Below are positions 51,701 to 63,364 of a DNA stretch of 64,000 nucleotides, piece after piece. The notes beneath the pieces were generated by a model that was not told the origin of the DNA, did not search any database, and saw only the letters and a program-made list of their open reading frames with translations. The stretch is from Talpa occidentalis (taxonomy: Eukaryota > Chordata > Mammalia > Eulipotyphla > Talpidae). The translations under genes were made by a program, and so were the position numbers. Where the stretch lies: contig NW_026555331.1 of assembly GCF_014898055.3 (NCBI RefSeq), forward strand, positions 94,758,684 through 94,822,683, read 5' to 3'. Positions within the stretch are counted from its first letter, which is position 1. Each line of letters starts with the position of its first letter.

Positions 51701-51856
51701 TCTACAATGAACAAAATAATCAAATTTTCAAATAATGACAATAATTGAATTCCTTGAGGCTATATGTGAAAATAGTCTAATTTTCCAAATAATTGTATCC
51801 TTCATATTTGGAGAATGTCCGTTTATTCACTCAGGGCTGCTAAACAAGTAACTCAC

Positions 51857-51987
51857 CTTGAAAGCCGAGACAGAACACCGGCTGACATTGATGTTAATGC
51901 ATCATCCAAACGACCTGGTGGCTTCCCTTTATGAATCCAGCTGACAACCAGTTCAAGCAGCATCAAGGAAATGAAAAATGGAGTTGC
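51857..51987 (-). CDS. AGMO: AGMO coding exon 2 (residues 43-86)
   Basis: Second coding exon, 131 bp, too short to stand out as an ORF. On the minus strand the acceptor is TTTCTAG|GC and the donor CAAG|GTGAGT. It enters in phase 0 and leaves two bases of a serine codon completed by exon 3. It reads ATPFFISLMLLELVVSWIHK and continues with GKPPGRLDDALTSMSAGV, matching AGMO residues 43-86. The stretch TPFFISLMLLELVVSWI is hydrophobic and corresponds to the first membrane segment of this multi-pass ER enzyme. Differences from the human protein as I recall it are conservative (for example S for P next to the exon 2/3 junction). Nothing suggests decay. Confidence 0.95.
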
Positions 51988-53349
51988 CTAGAAAGGAAAT
52001 TGCAGAAAAGAGATGCTATTGTGCTTGGTATGAAATTCTTCCACATTTCCTGATTAGTCACTCAGAAAGTGGGGGGCCCAGAGTAACATCTCATAGCAGG
52101 ACAAGTATAGACTTATCCTTGAGGATCATTTCCTCCCAACAGGGAATGAAATCTAATTATTTTGGACATACACAAAACAGGTGTTTAAATTCTATCATCC
52201 AATTTAGAAATTAAATATAGCTATAAATGTAACCTTGAAAACTGTGCCAGAAAATAATAATATTGGTAAAGACATATTCCAAGTTAGATTTAAAAAATAC
52301 ATTTTAAAGTTCAGTAACCACAAGGCAATATCTATATTTGACTAAGTTCAACACACTTTAAAAGGCTTTCCTTAAGGATATACAATATTCTAGTTTTTCT
52401 AAGAATTACAAGAATGATAAAATTGAAACAGAATATTTTCTGAATATTTCAGAGGGCATGATGATTTCAAATGTTTTAAACTTTATTTTAGATTTTTGTG
52501 TTTTTTTTTTTTTCATTCAACCTTAAGGCTCCCTCTTACAGTGAACAGGTTTGATGTTACAATATAAAAAATATTAATTCATGAAGCTGTAGGTACATCT
52601 TTCTTAAAAACATCAGAAAGAATATAAAATCCTTACAGATATGGGTTGCACTCATTTGGAACTGTGAGTTCTGAAGTTTTCTAAACTGAACTCCCAAAAC
52701 CTTACTCTCTGATGTCATTTTTTTTTTTTTTCTATTTCTGGTCTAAACTAGTAAGTGTTGTAGGAACAACTTTGAAAGGGTGGAGAACTTCAGTATTCAA
52801 GTTCTAATTCTGGATATTTCCACTTTCAATCATAGCCAGAAACCAGAAGTGAAAAGTGCCTCTGTACACTTCAGAGTTTCAAAGAAAACTTGGTTCAAGT
52901 TCAAACTTAGGAAATCAGAGTTGGACTCAGTCAGCTCTGTAACCACTCTGCAGAACTACTCTACCAAATTAAAGAGGAAACAGTTCCTTGGGAGGTGGTA
53001 GATGAGTTTACCTTTTGAAAATAAGACTGTTACTAGGCTTATGGATATCATATAATCAATTGATATTGAATTTCTAATAGCAAAATTTGCAATGTCATTC
53101 TGTCCTGGAAAACTTGATTATATTCCACAGTGACTTATCAGGGAATATGAGTTTAATAGAAGACTGTAGACACTGTACAAAAATTCAACTCGAGCAGAAA
53201 TTCTACTTTTGCTCCATGCCATTATGAATCATTTTTTATTAGAATTTCATAATTTGAAGCATTAGAGTGCACAAAAACCCAGGATGTTTTTAACTTACTT
53301 TTTATTCAGAATAAAAGCAAGAGCAGCCTCTTCCCCTATAGCCTCTCAC
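51988..53349 (-). other. AGMO: AGMO intron 1
   Basis: Intron of 1362 bp between exons 1 and 2 with GTGAGA donor and TTTCTAG acceptor. It is AT-rich, with T-runs near 52501-52514 and 52719-52731. No repeat of known family or coding sequence was recognised. Confidence 0.85.
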
Positions 53350-53475
53350 CTTTTTGACATAATCAGGCACTTCTTCTAGGGTTTGGAATGATGTTTCATT
53401 GGGCTTCATCATGTAAAACATCACGCGAATTCCCTGGGAAACCGAAACATCCTGTTGGGCTTCTGGGTTCTTCAT
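53350..53475 (-). CDS. AGMO: AGMO coding exon 1 (start codon to residue 42)
   Basis: First coding exon of alkylglycerol monooxygenase, the ER-membrane, tetrahydrobiopterin-dependent enzyme that cleaves the O-alkyl bond of ether lipids. The ATG lies at 53475-53473 (minus strand) and opens MKNPEAQQDVSVSQG, which matches the known AGMO N terminus closely. The exon encodes exactly 42 codons ending VPDYVKK, followed by the donor AAG|GTGAGA, phase 0. The start has G at -3, an acceptable context. The reading frame stays open upstream to about 53565, but that upstream start would be GTG, not ATG, so the stretch is taken as 5' UTR. It joins exon 2 at 51987 across an intron of 1362 bp. Identification rests on recognition of the protein sequence; no frameshift or stop is present. 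Confidence 0.95.
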
Positions 53476-54815
53476 CTCTACTCTTGTCTGATTCCCAGCT
53501 GGAGAATATTTGTGATTCAGTGTTTGAAGCCAGAGACTGAACAAAGAGGACGAGATGTGCAGCACAGAACAAGCTTTGTCAGAGAACAGCTAGAAACAAA
53601 GCTCCATAGAGCACACAGCCAACAGCAGATTCTGTGGACAGAGACAGGAATATACCGGGATCAAGAACAAGTTCAGGGTTCAGTGGGCAGTGTCCCAGAA
53701 ATGGGGCATGTGGGGGAGGGAAAGCTGAGGAATCATGACCAAACCAAACATAGGCACTGGAGTTTGGCTGTAGGGAAAGAAAATTATCATTACAAAACGA
53801 GAAACAAACCAAAACCCATGTGATACTTACTAGGAAAAGGGAAGAAAAAAGTGGTAACAGGTTAAAGTTCACTCTGGAAAAATGGGTGGAAGTTCAAGAC
53901 TGATATCACATGAGGAAAACTAATTTTCTTCTCCCTTTTGAAATTCACATTGTACTCAAGTCTGTAGTCTTCTCATAGACATTTTTTCCTGAAGGAACAG
54001 TGTGCTTCAATTGCAATAAGACTAAGCTTGAAATTCAGTAAAGCACTGAATATATTATATAAGCTACCGCCTCTACTTCTGGATTTGAATCATCTTAACT
54101 TCTGAATGTTTGTAAATCAATTTAGGGGTATTTGGCTTGTTGTGTGATCTATAACGCTTAAAGGAATCTTGACTAATCACATCTATATTTTTCTTTGTAC
54201 TTACAGAGACTCTGATTGAAGAAGCTGGCAAGATGTTTATCTCTGTTTTCCAGGTGGAGCCACAGCTGATTTACTGAACCTTTGATTTAGTCTAGAATTA
54301 TTTCACTAGTGAATATGTAGAGATTTCCACAATAGCTTCAGCCCTTCCTTTAACTCCTATGTCATCTTTTTTAAAAGTTCTGTTAGATTTAATTAAATTA
54401 TTACTATATGACAGCTTTAAAAGGGAAATAGGAACTATAAACAAACAACAGATTATTTACTATCTACAGACACCACTGACATTTTGGCATGGATATAATC
54501 AGTTGTGGTATCATGTAACACATGTGTTCTTAAAAACCTACATGCTATGTAAATCCCACAATAAAAACCATGAGACTGATGAGTAAAATGGGTTTAGGAT
54601 GCAATACTCAAAAAATTCATAATCCAAAGGAGAAAAATAGATCAGAACCAAATGAAAATGTAGTACACCTATATACATGTATGTGATATGGTTATGAAAT
54701 GCATGACAATAAATATGGTGCTCCATCATGAAAAGGACCAGATATGTGCTCATGGAGGTGGGAACGGGAAGAACTGAACATTGTAAATTATTTTGGAGTA
54801 TCAGAATGTTTATCT
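53476..54815 (-). promoter_or_regulatory. AGMO: AGMO 5' UTR and proximal upstream region
   Basis: Sequence immediately upstream of the AGMO start codon. The 5' UTR must lie here, but I cannot place the transcription start from sequence alone. The region is not a CpG island and I see no convincing TATA box close to the exon. A non-coding first exon further upstream cannot be excluded. The first recognisable repeat upstream is the SINE at 54832. Confidence 0.45.
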
Positions 54816-54831
54816 AAAATCAGACAGAAAG

Positions 54832-55106
54832 AGCCTCCCCAGTGACACAGCGGTTGAGTGCTGGGTTGTGAAGCTGCCCACAGCCTCTGCAGCGCCGGTT
54901 CAATCCCCGGCCAACAGAGGAGGGTCCCACATGGTGCGCAGACCTCTCCTGCCGCCTGCTGCTCCCCTCAGCAGTGTACTTTGGTCCTTCTGCCTGCTCT
55001 GCTCCCTGCTCTGGCTCTGGTGAATTCTCTCACTCTCCTGTGCTTCTGACTGTACCCAGTGCTTGTATAAATAAATAAATAAATCTTAAAAAAAATAAAA
55101 TAAAAT
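54832..55106 (+). mobile_element. Young tRNA-derived SINE upstream of AGMO
   Basis: Head GCCTCCCCAGTGACACAGCG, B box GGTTCAATCCC, tail TAAATAAATAAATAAATC plus A/T units. Exact 16-bp duplication aaaatcagacagaaag at 54816-54831 and 55107-55122. It sits about 1.36 kb upstream of the AGMO start codon, in the opposite orientation. Confidence 0.96.
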
Positions 55107-55274
55107 AAAATCAGACAGAAAGTTATAAAACCAGATATGGACACTGTAGCTCACAACGCAACAATGAAATGAAGACTATGATAGATGTTTACAGCATGCA
55201 GATAGATGTGCATTCTGATTATTCTTAAGCCTCTAAGTTCAGTTGGGTTCATTCTTCAAGATTTTCCTGGTGTT

Positions 55275-57280
55275 CACTGCTTTTCAACATAATACTGGAA
55301 GTCCTAGCCAGAGCAATAAGACAAGAGAAAGACATACAAGGAATCCAAATAGGCAAGGAAGAAGTCAAACTATCACTGTTTGCAGATGATATGATAATAT
55401 ACATAGAGAACCCCAAAAACTCCACAGAAAAACTAATTAAACTAATCAATCAGTTCAGTAAAGTGGCAGGATATAAAATCAACGAACAAAAATCAGTAGC
55501 CTTCCTATACACAAACAATAAATTTGAAGAAGAAGAAATCAAGAAAGCCATCCATTTTACTATTGAAACAAAAAAAAATCAAATACTTGGGAATAAACTG
55601 AACAAAAGAAGTAAAGGGCCTATACAAAGAAAACTATAAAACACTGTTAAAAGAAATAGAAGTAGACACAAAGAAATGGAAAGACATCCCCTGCTCATGG
55701 ATCAGAAGAATTAAAATTATCGAAATGGCCATCCTACCAAAAGCAATTTACAGATTCAATGCTATTCCAATTAAAATTTCAATGTCATTCTTCAAAGAAA
55801 TACAAAAAATATCGATGAAATTCATATGGAGCCACCAAAAACCCTGAAAAAAAAAAAACACCAAAACCCTCCTGAAAAAAAAAAAAAGAAGGGAATGGAG
55901 GCATCACTCTCCCAGATTTCAAACTATACTACAAAGCCATAATAATCAAAACTGCATGGTATTGGAACCAGAACAGACACATGGACCAATGGAACTGAAT
56001 TGAAAACCCATAAATAAACCCACAGATCTATGGTCAACTAAGCTTTGACAAAGGAGCAAAGAATATGCACTGAAGCAAAGAAAGTTTGTTCAATAAATGG
56101 TGCTGGGAAAACTGGGTCACTACATGCAAAAGAATGAAGATTGACTACTACCTCATACCATGCACAAAAACCAACTCAAAATGGATTAAAGAACTAGACA
56201 TAAGACCTGAAACCATAAATATATATAGAAGGAAATATAGGCGAAACACTACATGGCATGCACCACAAAGACATCTTTACAGACACATCACCCAAAGCAG
56301 TGATAGTGAAGGCAAAGATCAACAGCTGGGAGTACATCAAATTAAAGAGCTTCTGCACAGCAAAAGAGACAATAACAAAAACAAAGAGAAACCCCACCGA
56401 CGGGGAGAACATTTTTGCACCCAACACTAATGATAAAGGACTGATCATAAAAATCTACAAAGAGCTGATGAGACTCAACAAAAACAAATAAAATAATCCA
56501 GTCAAAAAATGGGCAGAAGAGCTAAAAAGAAACTTCTCCGAAGAGGAAATACAAACGGCCACCAGGCATATGAAAAAATGTTCAACATCACTTGTAATCA
56601 GGGAAATGCAAATCAAAACTACAGTGAGATACCATCTCACACCAGTGAGAATGGCACATATTAAAAAAAACTAGCAACAACAAATGTTGGCGAGGATGTG
56701 GAGAGAAAATAAATCTCCTGCACTGCTGGTGGGAGTGCAAACTGGTCCAACCACTATGGAGAGCTGTGTGGAGATTCCTCAACCTACTAAAGATAGAGCT
56801 TCCATATGATCCAGCAATTCCACTCCTAGGTATTTACCCAAAGGACACAGAAACATTAATTCCAAAGAACACCTGCACCCCTATGTTTATAGCAGCACTG
56901 TTTACAATAGCTAAGCTTTGGAAACAACCCAAATGCCCAAAAATAGATGACTGGATCAAGCAGATGTGGTACATATACACAATGGAATATTACTCAGCAT
57001 TCAAAAAAGATAAACACATGCAATTTCCAGCAACATGGATGAAGCTGGAAGGGATCATGCTCAGAGAAATAAGCCAGAAAGAAAAAGAAAAATACCAGAT
57101 GGTCTCACTCATAACAGGAATCTAGAAAACCTAAATATGGACCAGAAAAAAGAATAACTATAAGAAAGAAAAAAATCAAAATCAACAAATAACTATGAAC
57201 CAGAGACACTCTTTGGGGGGGAGGGGAAGGAGGGATTGGGGTGAAAATTGGGGTTGCAATTGTATGGGGAATATAAAAAT

Positions 57281-57311
<31 letters not shown>

Positions 57312-57314
57312 AAA
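55275..57314 (+). mobile_element. 5'-truncated L1, about 2 kb
   Basis: Begins within the reverse-transcriptase region (cactgcttttcaacataata), shows the FADD catalytic motif near 55380-55400, then the rest of ORF2 in several frames, ending with [17 protein letters not shown] at 57124, a G-rich 3' UTR and a TAAA-rich tail. Exact 17-bp duplication aagattttcctggtgtt at 55258-55274 and 57315-57331. Amino-acid differences (PATWMKLEGIMLREIS versus [13 protein letters not shown]) place it in a different subfamily from the copies at 8437, 22827 and 57473. Confidence 0.96.
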
Positions 57315-57359
57315 AAGATTTTCCTGGTGTTTCTCACTGACAAAAATCACATGTGAGTC

Positions 57360-57472
57360 TGTTGGGACTCAGATGATGGGATTCTATGAGTGGGGTTCGT
57401 TAGTCCCTCTGAGAAAGAATTCAGCAGACATTCCCATTCATAAGCACATGCACGTTTATTAAGAGGAGGGAA
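57360..57472 (-). mobile_element. Solo LTR, 3' part (R/U5)
   Basis: On the minus strand this holds AATAAA (57460-57455), then a U5-like stretch ending CCCAACA at 57360, the standard CA terminus of a retroviral LTR. It continues across the full-length L1 into 63547-63770. The five bases before it, gagtc (57355-57359), recur directly after the other end (63771-63775). No internal retroviral genes are present, so this is a solo LTR. Confidence 0.65.
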
Positions 57473-58446
57473 GAGAGAGGAGGGAAACAACAAACTAAAA
57501 CGACCAACAAGAACAAACGACGCAGCAAGCGGGACTGTGAGTGGAAAGGAACTATTGCAGCCACCACACCCCGTGAACGGGAGCTGAGGCGAACCCTGCA
57601 GGATTCGCTGCTGCGGTGAGCGAACAGCTCCGGGCGCCATTAGAGAAGAACAAAGACCCCGGGAGACGCGCACACAGCCCGGGCTGCCGGTAAGCTTGCT
57701 CGGGAAAGCAGCGCGCTTGGCGCGCTTGAAAAGAAAACGCGGACCGGGATCGCAATGGCCCAGGTCCCCGCGCCTGCGACCTAGGCTTGCAGGGAGACGC
57801 GCGGAGGTCCTCACTGAGGTGAAGGTCCCTCCCTGAGTAAGCAGGAACCAAGCGCCCAGGCACAGGAGCACTGCAAAAGGCGCCATTCCCGCGCCACTGA
57901 ACTGGGCTACATCCCGCGTCCTGGACCTGAGGGCTTTGAACTGAGACCCGGGGCACGAAATTAGGGGCGTGGGTTCCCCACGACGGTGGGGCACAAGGCA
58001 GACACAGCACCCCAAAGCTGTTGAGGTTTACCCTACCATTCCCGCTCTGTTCCCTGTCCCATGGGGTGGGGGGGGCGAAAAACAGCCCCCCAAGGACAAT
58101 AAGAGAGATCTCTGGCGCCACCTAGCGACCAGGAAAAAAAAGTCACTAACACCCCATAGAACAGGAAATTTCTTAAGACTGCTTGAATGGGGCAGAAGGC
58201 TTCTGGAGGACCCAGTGGCCAGCCGGGAAGTTAGCCCACCCCACGCCAGGCCCCTTCCGACCAGCAGTCTGAGCCCACAGAGGGAGCAGGCACCCACGTC
58301 CGGGGCAGACCGGGGGCGCAGAAGAGTGTGCCTGAAACCGGAGGCGCAGGGACTGCATCCCGCTTCTCCATTTTAGAACAGGGACATTGCTTCAGTAAAA
58401 ACATTGCTTGACTAAAACCAGCAGAAAGCTCCCGCAGAAGACAGAG
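57473..58446 (+). promoter_or_regulatory. L1 5' UTR / internal promoter
   Basis: About 970 bp of GC- and CpG-rich DNA, unlike anything else in the window. In L1 elements this region holds the internal RNA polymerase II promoter. It contains GCGCCAT motifs near 57635 and 57880 (CCAT is the YY1 core on one strand), a CTCF-like motif at 58115-58128 on the minus strand, and an antisense ORF (57347-57886). It should not be mistaken for a gene-associated CpG island. Confidence 0.85.
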
Positions 58447-59475
58447 ATGGCTCCTGGAAGAGCCAGAGGGGAGCGGAGAAGTTCACCCAAGATGCCAGTC
58501 AGTCCGAGCAACACAGTGTCCCAACGCATACGACAAATTAGAAAACAGACAGTAGGGAGTAGAAGAACCACACGCAACCTAACAACTCCTCAGGAAAGAA
58601 GCACACCACAAAAAGAAAACCACTCCCCAGATTGCAATGACAGCAACTTGGAAGAACTTCTGAGCCTTCCAGAAAGAGAATTTAAAATTGCCATGATTAA
58701 AAAAGTGATAGATCAGAAGAAGGAAATAGAGTCCCTAAAGAGGGAAATAAAAGAAATGCAGGAGATCAAAGAATTAATGGAGGAACTAAAGAACTCTGGA
58801 AAAAGCAATGAAAGCAGAATAGATGAAATGGAAGAACGAATAAGTACTCTTGAAGACACAGAAATAAAAAGAACCAAAACAGAAAAGGAAAGAGAAGTAC
58901 GAAGGAAAAAGAATGAAGAAAGACTTCGGGAACTATCTGACTCCATGAGGAAAGGAAATATAAGAGTTATAGGAATTCCAGAAGGAGAGGAGAGAGATGT
59001 AGGAACAGAGAAAATATTCCAGGAGATAATTGAAGAGAACTTCCCAAATGCGAAGAAGGAGCTGAAAATTGATATACAAGAAGCAACAAGAACACCAAAC
59101 TTCCACGACGAAAGGAAAAACACAGCAAGACACATAATAGTAAAGCTCCCAAGAATCCAGGACAAGGAAAAAATAATGAAGCTGACAAGAGGGAAGACAC
59201 AGATAACATTCAAAGGAAAACCAATCAGGCTGACATCAGACTTCTCTGAAGAAACACTACGGGCAAGGAGAGAGTGGAGGGACATAGTCAACAGACTTCA
59301 AGAAAACAGATGCCAACCAAGAATACTCTATCCCGCAAAGCTCTCTTTCCTCCATGAAGAAAGAATATGGACCTTCCCAGACAAAGAGAAACTCCGGAAT
59401 TTCATTACGACTAAACCCCCACTCCAAAAAATACTACAAGGAATCCTAAAGCCAGAACCTCAGAGGGACAAATAA
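58447..59475 (+). CDS. L1 ORF1 protein, intact
   Basis: Encodes a 342-residue RNA-binding chaperone that forms trimers and coats L1 RNA in the cytoplasmic retrotransposition particle. The ATG at 58447 has G at -3 and +4; the open frame extends upstream but only from a TTG at 58408. Order of parts: a basic, Ser/Thr-rich N-terminal region (to about residue 65), a long charged coiled coil (about 70-160, KEIESLKREIKEMQEIKEL and following), an RRM-type domain starting near RKGNIRVIGIPEGEE, and the C-terminal domain with RLTSDFSEETLRARREW and LYPAKLSFLHEERIW, which holds the conserved Arg and Tyr known from human ORF1p. Length is close to human (338). No stop or shift. Confidence 0.95.
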   Translation: MAPGRARGERRSSPKMPVSPSNTVSQRIRQIRKQTVGSRRTTRNLTTPQERSTPQKENHSPDCNDSNLEELLSLPEREFKIAMIKKVIDQKKEIESLKREIKEMQEIKELMEELKNSGKSNESRIDEMEERISTLEDTEIKRTKTEKEREVRRKKNEERLRELSDSMRKGNIRVIGIPEGEERDVGTEKIFQEIIEENFPNAKKELKIDIQEATRTPNFHDERKNTARHIIVKLPRIQDKEKIMKLTRGKTQITFKGKPIRLTSDFSEETLRARREWRDIVNRLQENRCQPRILYPAKLSFLHEERIWTFPDKEKLRNFITTKPPLQKILQGILKPEPQRDK

Positions 59476-59549
59476 CAACGAAAGAAGACCAGAAAAAAAA
59501 AAAAGTTATTAAAGAATAAATAAATAAAATCAAAGGAAAGACAAACATA

Positions 59550-62500
59550 ATGGCAATACAGATGCTAACATATCAATATTAACACTAAATGTAAATGGAC
59601 TAAACTCTTCAATAAAAACACACAGAGTTGCAGCCTGGATTAAGAAACAAAACCCAACCTTTTGCTGTCTCCAGGAAACACATTTAGCTACAAAAGATAA
59701 AAATAGGCTCAAAGTCAAAGGATGGAAAACAATCCTACAAGCAAATGGGCCAAAAAAGAAAGCAGGAACAGCTATACTTATATCAGATAAAACAGACTTC
59801 AAACTCAAAAAATAAAAAGAGACCCCAATGGTCACTACATTATGATTAAGGGGACAATAATTCAAGAAGAAATAACACTCATTAACATATACTCAACAAA
59901 TGAAAGAGCACCAAAATATATCAGACAACTGTTGTCCTCTCTGAAAACAGACATCAGAGAAAACACATATGTAGTGGGAGACTTCAACACACCACTATCA
60001 ACAATGGATAGATCAACAAGACAAAAAATAAGTAAAGAAACTAAAGCTCTAAATAAGGACCTAGAGCATTTGGGCTTAACAGACATCTATAGAACACTAA
60101 ACCCAAAAAAAACGGAGTACACATTTTTCTCAAGCGCACACAGATCATTCTCCAGGATTGATCACATACTGGGGCACAAGACAAACATCAACAGATACAC
60201 CAAGATTGAAATCATACCAACCATCTTTTCTGACCATGAAGGCATCAAACTAGAAATAAATCATAAAAAGAAGGCAAGGAACTATCCTACCTCATGGAGA
60301 TTAAAAACCACACTACTGGAAGACCACTGGACTAACGAGGAGATCAAAAAGAAAAAAAAATTCTTTGAATTGAATGACAAGGAGGACACCAATATCCTAA
60401 ATGTATGGGATGCAGCAAAAGCAGTAATAAGAGGAAAATATATAGCAATAGAAGCTCACATCAAAAAACAAGAAAGAACTCAAAGAAACAACCTAATCTC
60501 GAAGCTCAAAGATCTAGAAAAAGAACAACAAAAAAACCCCAAAACCAGTAGAAGAAAAGAAATAATAAAAACCAAAGCAGAAATAAATGAAATTGAAACT
60601 AAAAAAACAATCCAAAAGATCAATGAAACCAAGAGCTGGTTCTTTGAAAAAATAAATAAAATAGACAAACCCCTAGCCAGGCTCACAAAGGAAAAAGGGA
60701 GAAAGCACAAATACACAGGATCATAAATGAAAGAGGAGAAATCACAACGGACACAGCAGAAATCAAAAGAATAATCAGTAACTATTATGAACAGTTATAT
60801 GGAAACAAGTTCAACAATCTAGAGGAGATGGACAAATTCATACAACTCTACAATCACCCAAAGCTAGATAAAGAAGAAATAGAACACCTAAACAGACCAA
60901 TTACAAGCAGCGAAATTGAAATGGTAATCAAAAACCTCCCCAAAAAAAAGCCCAGGACCTGATGGATTTACAAATGAATTCTACCAAACATTCAGAGACG
61001 AATTAGTGCCTATCCTTCACAAACTCTTCCAAAAAATTGAGAAGGAAGGGACAATACCAAACACGTTCTATGAAGCCAATATTACACTAATACCAAAACC
61101 GAATAAGGACAACACAAAAAAGGAAAACTACAGGCCAATCTCCCTAATGAACACTGATGCAAAAATCCTCAATAAAATTTTAGCTATCAGAATCCAACAA
61201 TGTATCCATAAGATAATTCACCACGACCAAGTTGGATTCATTCCAGGGGCACAAGGATGGTTTAACATCCGAAAATCAATCAACGTTATCCAACACATCA
61301 ACAAAAAGAAATATAAAAACCATATGATAATATCAATAGATGCTGAGAAAGCTTTCGACAAAGTGCAACACCCATTCATGATAAAAGCCCTTGAAATTCT
61401 TGGGATACAAGGAACATACCTCAACATCATAAAGGCCATCTATGACAAGCCAACAGCCAGTATCATTCTCAATGGTGAAAAGCTGAAAGCAATTCCATTA
61501 GATCTGGAACAAGACAAGGATGTCCACTCTCACCACTGCTTTTCAATATAATACTGGAAGTCCTAGCCAGAGCAATAAGACAAGAGAAAGACATCCAAGG
61601 AATCCAAATAGGAAAAGAAGAAGTCAAACTATCACTATTTGCAGATGATATGATAATATACATAGAGAACCCCAAAATCTCCACAGAAAAACTAATTCAA
61701 CTCATCAATCAATTCAGTAAAGTGGCAGGATACAAAATCAACACACGAAAGTCAGTAGCCTTCCTATACACAAACAATAAATCTGAAGAAGAAGAAATCA
61801 AAAAAACCATCCCTTTTATTATTGAAACAAAAAAAATCAAATATTTGGGAATCTAACAAAAGAGGTAAAGGACCTATACAAAGAAAACTATAAAACACTG
61901 TTAAAAGAAATAGAAGAAGACACAAAGAAATGGAAAGACATCCCCTGCTCATGGATTGGAAGAATAAACATTATTAAAATGGCCATCCTACCAAAAGCAA
62001 CATACAGATTCAATGCTATTCCAATCAAAATCTCAATGGCATTCTTCAAAGAAATAGAACAATTATTGATGAAATTCATATGGAATCACCAAAAACCCCG
62101 AATAGCCAAAGCTCTACTGAAAAAAAAGAAGGAAATGGAGACATCACACTCCCAGACTTCAAACTATACTACAAAGCCATAATCATCAAAACTGCATGGT
62201 ATTGGCACAAGAACAGACATACAGACCAATGGAATCTAATAGAAAAATCTAGAAATAAACCCACAGATTTATGGTCAACTAATCTTTGACAAAGGAGCAA
62301 AGACTATGCATTGGAGCAAAGAAAGTTTGTTCAATAAATGGTGCTGGGAAAACTGGGTCGCTACATGCAAAAGAATGAAGCTTGACCACTACCTCACACC
62401 ATACACAAAAATCAACTCAAAATGGATTAAAGAACTAGACATAAGACCTGAAACCATAAAATACATAGAAGGAAATATAGGCGAAACACTATGGGATTTG

Positions 62501-63364
62501 CACATCAAAGACATCTTTACAGACACATCACCCAAAGCAGTGATAGTGAAAGCAAAGATAAACAGCTGGGACTACATCAAATTAAAGAGCTTCTGCACAG
62601 CAAAAGAGACAATAACAAAAACTAAGAGAAACCCCACCGACTGGGAGAACATTATTGCACCCAACACTAATGATAAAGGACTGATCACAAAAATCTGCAA
62701 AGAGATGATGAGACTCAGCTACAACAAAGAAAATAATCCAGTCAAAAAATGGGCAGAAGAGCTAAAAAGAAACTTCTCTGAAGAGGAAATGCAAATGGCC
62801 AACAGACATATGAAAAAATGTTCAACATCACTTGTAATCAGGGAAATGCAAATCAAAACTACCATGAGATACCATCTCACACCAGTGAGAATGGCACATA
62901 TTAAAAAAACTAGCAACAACAAATGTTGGCAAGGGTGTGGAGAAAAAGGAACTCTTCTGCACTGTTGGTGGGAGTGCAAACTGGTCCAACCACTATGGAG
63001 AGCTGTGTGGAGATTTCTGGACCTACTAAACATAGAGCTTCCATATGATCCAGCAATTCCACTCCTAGGTATTTACCCAAAGGACACAGAAACATCAATT
63101 CCAAAGAACACCTGCACCCCTGTGTTTATAGCAGCACTATTTACAATAGCTAAGCTTTGGAAACAGCCCAAATGCCCAAAAATAGATGACTGGATCAAGA
63201 AGATGTGGTACATATATACCATGGAATATTACTCAGCATTCAAAAAAGATAAACACATGCAATTTGCAGCAACATGGATGGCGCTGGAAGGGATCATGCT
63301 CAGCAAAATAAGCCAAAAAGAAAAAGAAAAATACCGGATGGTCTCACTCATAGCAGGAATCTAG
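59550..63364 (+). pseudogene. L1 ORF2 (endonuclease-reverse transcriptase), interrupted
   Basis: Starts with ATG at 59550, 74 bp after ORF1. The endonuclease part shows LNVNGLN, CLQETHL, VVGDFNTPLS, SRIDHILGHK and SDHEGI, covering the catalytic Asn, Glu, Asp and His positions. The reverse transcriptase shows [29 protein letters not shown] and FADD (near 61638). The C terminus has the cysteine/histidine knuckle [18 protein letters not shown] (62929-62982) and ends [10 protein letters not shown] at 63364. Eight frame breaks were found, near 59558, 59807-59812, 60692-60696, 60942-60949, 61500, 61851, 62120-62127 and 62243-62247. Five lie in A-runs; none is an isolated nonsense substitution. As written it cannot make a full protein. 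Confidence 0.93.

Larger units (their letters stand above)
42579..51856 (-). other. AGMO: AGMO intron 2
   Basis: Intron of 9278 bp. It contains a partly deleted SINE (42807-43049), an 11-bp tandem repeat (43817-43853), an unexplained GC-richer block (about 44590-44960), a MER5A-like fossil (45275-45475) and a repeated near-palindrome (46851-46886). The remaining stretch from about 46900 to 51856 is AT-rich, and I see no gene or clear repeat in it. Confidence 0.85.

Noticed and set aside
53476..53565. In-frame 30-codon N-terminal extension of AGMO exon 1
   Set aside because: The upstream start at 53565 is GTG, not ATG, and the known AGMO N terminus begins at MKNPEAQQ; treated as 5' UTR.
57552..58121. 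189-codon antisense ORF in the L1 5' UTR
   Set aside because: Its start would be GTG and no internal ATG is visible; most likely open by chance in GC-rich DNA.
58408..58446. Thirteen extra codons at the start of L1 ORF1
   Set aside because: The frame is open but the codon at 58408 is TTG; the ATG at 58447 has a good context and gives a family-typical length.
57473..58446. CpG-rich region as a host-gene CpG island promoter
   Set aside because: It lies inside the L1 duplication boundaries and leads straight into L1 ORF1.
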